A DNA stretch of 59,220 nucleotides, taken from assembly GCF_004570325.1 (NCBI RefSeq), contig NZ_SPQO01000028.1, positions 1 through 59,220 of the forward strand. Reading direction: 5' to 3'. Positions 58,941 to 59,220 of the stretch are shown one piece after another (the first letter of the stretch is position 1; each line of letters starts with the position of its first letter). Under the pieces are notes generated by a model. It was not told the origin of the DNA. It searched no databases and saw nothing but the letters and a program-made list of their open reading frames with translations. Source of the DNA: Mycobacterium sp. PS03-16 (GTDB lineage Bacteria; Actinomycetota; Actinomycetes; Mycobacteriales; Mycobacteriaceae). Both the position numbers and the translations under genes were made by a program.

Positions 58941-59220
58941 ATGACCGTTTACGCACGTCCGGGTTCCGCCGAGGCGTTGATGAGCTTCGAGTCCCGTTAT
59001 GCCAATTTCATCGGTGGTGAGTGGGTGGCGCCGATTGGTGGGCAGTATTTCGAGAATGTGACGCCGGTGACGGGGCAGGTGTTCTGCGAGATTCCCCGCT
59101 CCACGGAGGCCGATATCGAGGCGGCGTTGGACGCCGCGCACGCGGCGGCACCGGCGTGGGGGAAGACCTCGGCCGCCGAGCGGGCGTTGATCCTCAACCG
59201 GATCGCCGACCGTATCGAGG
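58941..59220 (+). CDS. Aldehyde dehydrogenase (acetaldehyde dehydrogenase ExaC/AcoD type), partial
   Basis: The first 93 residues are in the window; the gene runs off the right edge. ANFIGGEWVAPIGGQYFENV and TPVTGQVFCEIPRSTEADIE are typical of AcoD/ExaC-type NAD-dependent aldehyde dehydrogenases; the catalytic Cys lies beyond the edge. AGGAG at 58928-58932, 8 nt before ATG 58941. Codon choice differs from its neighbours: about 17 of 93 codons end in A or T, against very few in the GAF gene. Likely oxidises the aldehyde made by the dehydratase. Confidence 0.88.
   Translation, partial: MTVYARPGSAEALMSFESRYANFIGGEWVAPIGGQYFENVTPVTGQVFCEIPRSTEADIEAALDAAHAAAPAWGKTSAAERALILNRIADRIE

Noticed and set aside
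1..59220. CRISPR arrays, tRNA/rRNA genes, insertion sequences, phage genes or defence islands
   Set aside because: No regularly spaced repeats, transposase or integrase motifs, or structured RNA genes other than the glycine riboswitch were seen.

Overview
The window is very GC-rich, uses many GTG starts, and packs genes with 4-8 bp start/stop overlaps. It carries actinobacterial markers: a DUF3159 membrane protein, a cutinase, a GH6 cellulase, a GT87 polyprenol-type mannosyltransferase, an ECF42/DGPF pair and -10 boxes of the TANNNT type. Together these point to a fast-growing, environmental Mycobacteriaceae chromosome (Mycolicibacterium-like). No insertion sequence, prophage, CRISPR array, rRNA or tRNA was recognised; it reads as ordinary chromosome rich in catabolic and regulatory genes.

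Layout. (1) 1-7.0 kb: end of a probable HNH/DUF222-type protein, a GH5-like secreted glycosidase, a SnoaL-like protein, then a TetR-controlled cassette (unknown 135-aa protein, class A flavin monooxygenase, SDR, 14-TM efflux pump) with a clear promoter and two operators. (2) 7.0-10.6 kb: a minus-strand run yciI(DGPF)-ECF42 sigma-rsbQ-rsbP, joining an ECF sigma factor to an RsbQ/RsbP-type energy-stress module. (3) 10.7-18.7 kb: prfC, GT87, SulP, small proteins, agmatine deiminase, alpha-ketoglutarate-semialdehyde-type ALDH. (4) 18.9-20.5 kb: a tandem glycine riboswitch ahead of L-serine ammonia-lyase. (5) 20.6-29.7 kb: a catabolic block (SDRs, LysR, epoxide-hydrolase-like lipoprotein, HSL esterase, LAL-type LuxR, zinc ADH, SnoaL-like). 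(6) 29.7-46.3 kb: MscS, cupin, GlxA-type AraC with divergent isochorismatase-like hydrolase, ethanolamine permease, epimerases, regulators with visible operators (TetR, ArsR/SRPBCC, TetR), S9 peptidase, TerC, EamA. (7) 46.3-51.4 kb: ABC-F, GH6, dienelactone hydrolase, acyltransferase, cutinase. (8) 51.4-59.2 kb: a complete B12-dependent diol/glycerol dehydratase (small-large-medium order), its two-subunit reactivase, two GlcG/PduO-C-like proteins flanking it, a divergent GAF-domain regulator and an acetaldehyde-dehydrogenase-type enzyme running off the end.

The last block is the most coherent system. Dehydratase makes an aldehyde from a diol or glycerol, the reactivase renews the cofactor, and the aldehyde dehydrogenase oxidises the product. 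No microcompartment shell genes are present and the medium and small subunits lack the N-terminal extensions associated with encapsulation. An identical direct repeat, TGCAAC-N5-TGCAAC, lies just upstream of both the dehydratase small-subunit gene and the aldehyde dehydrogenase gene, and is a good candidate binding site for the GAF regulator encoded between them.

All calls come from reading translations, motifs and spacing by eye; no database search was run.
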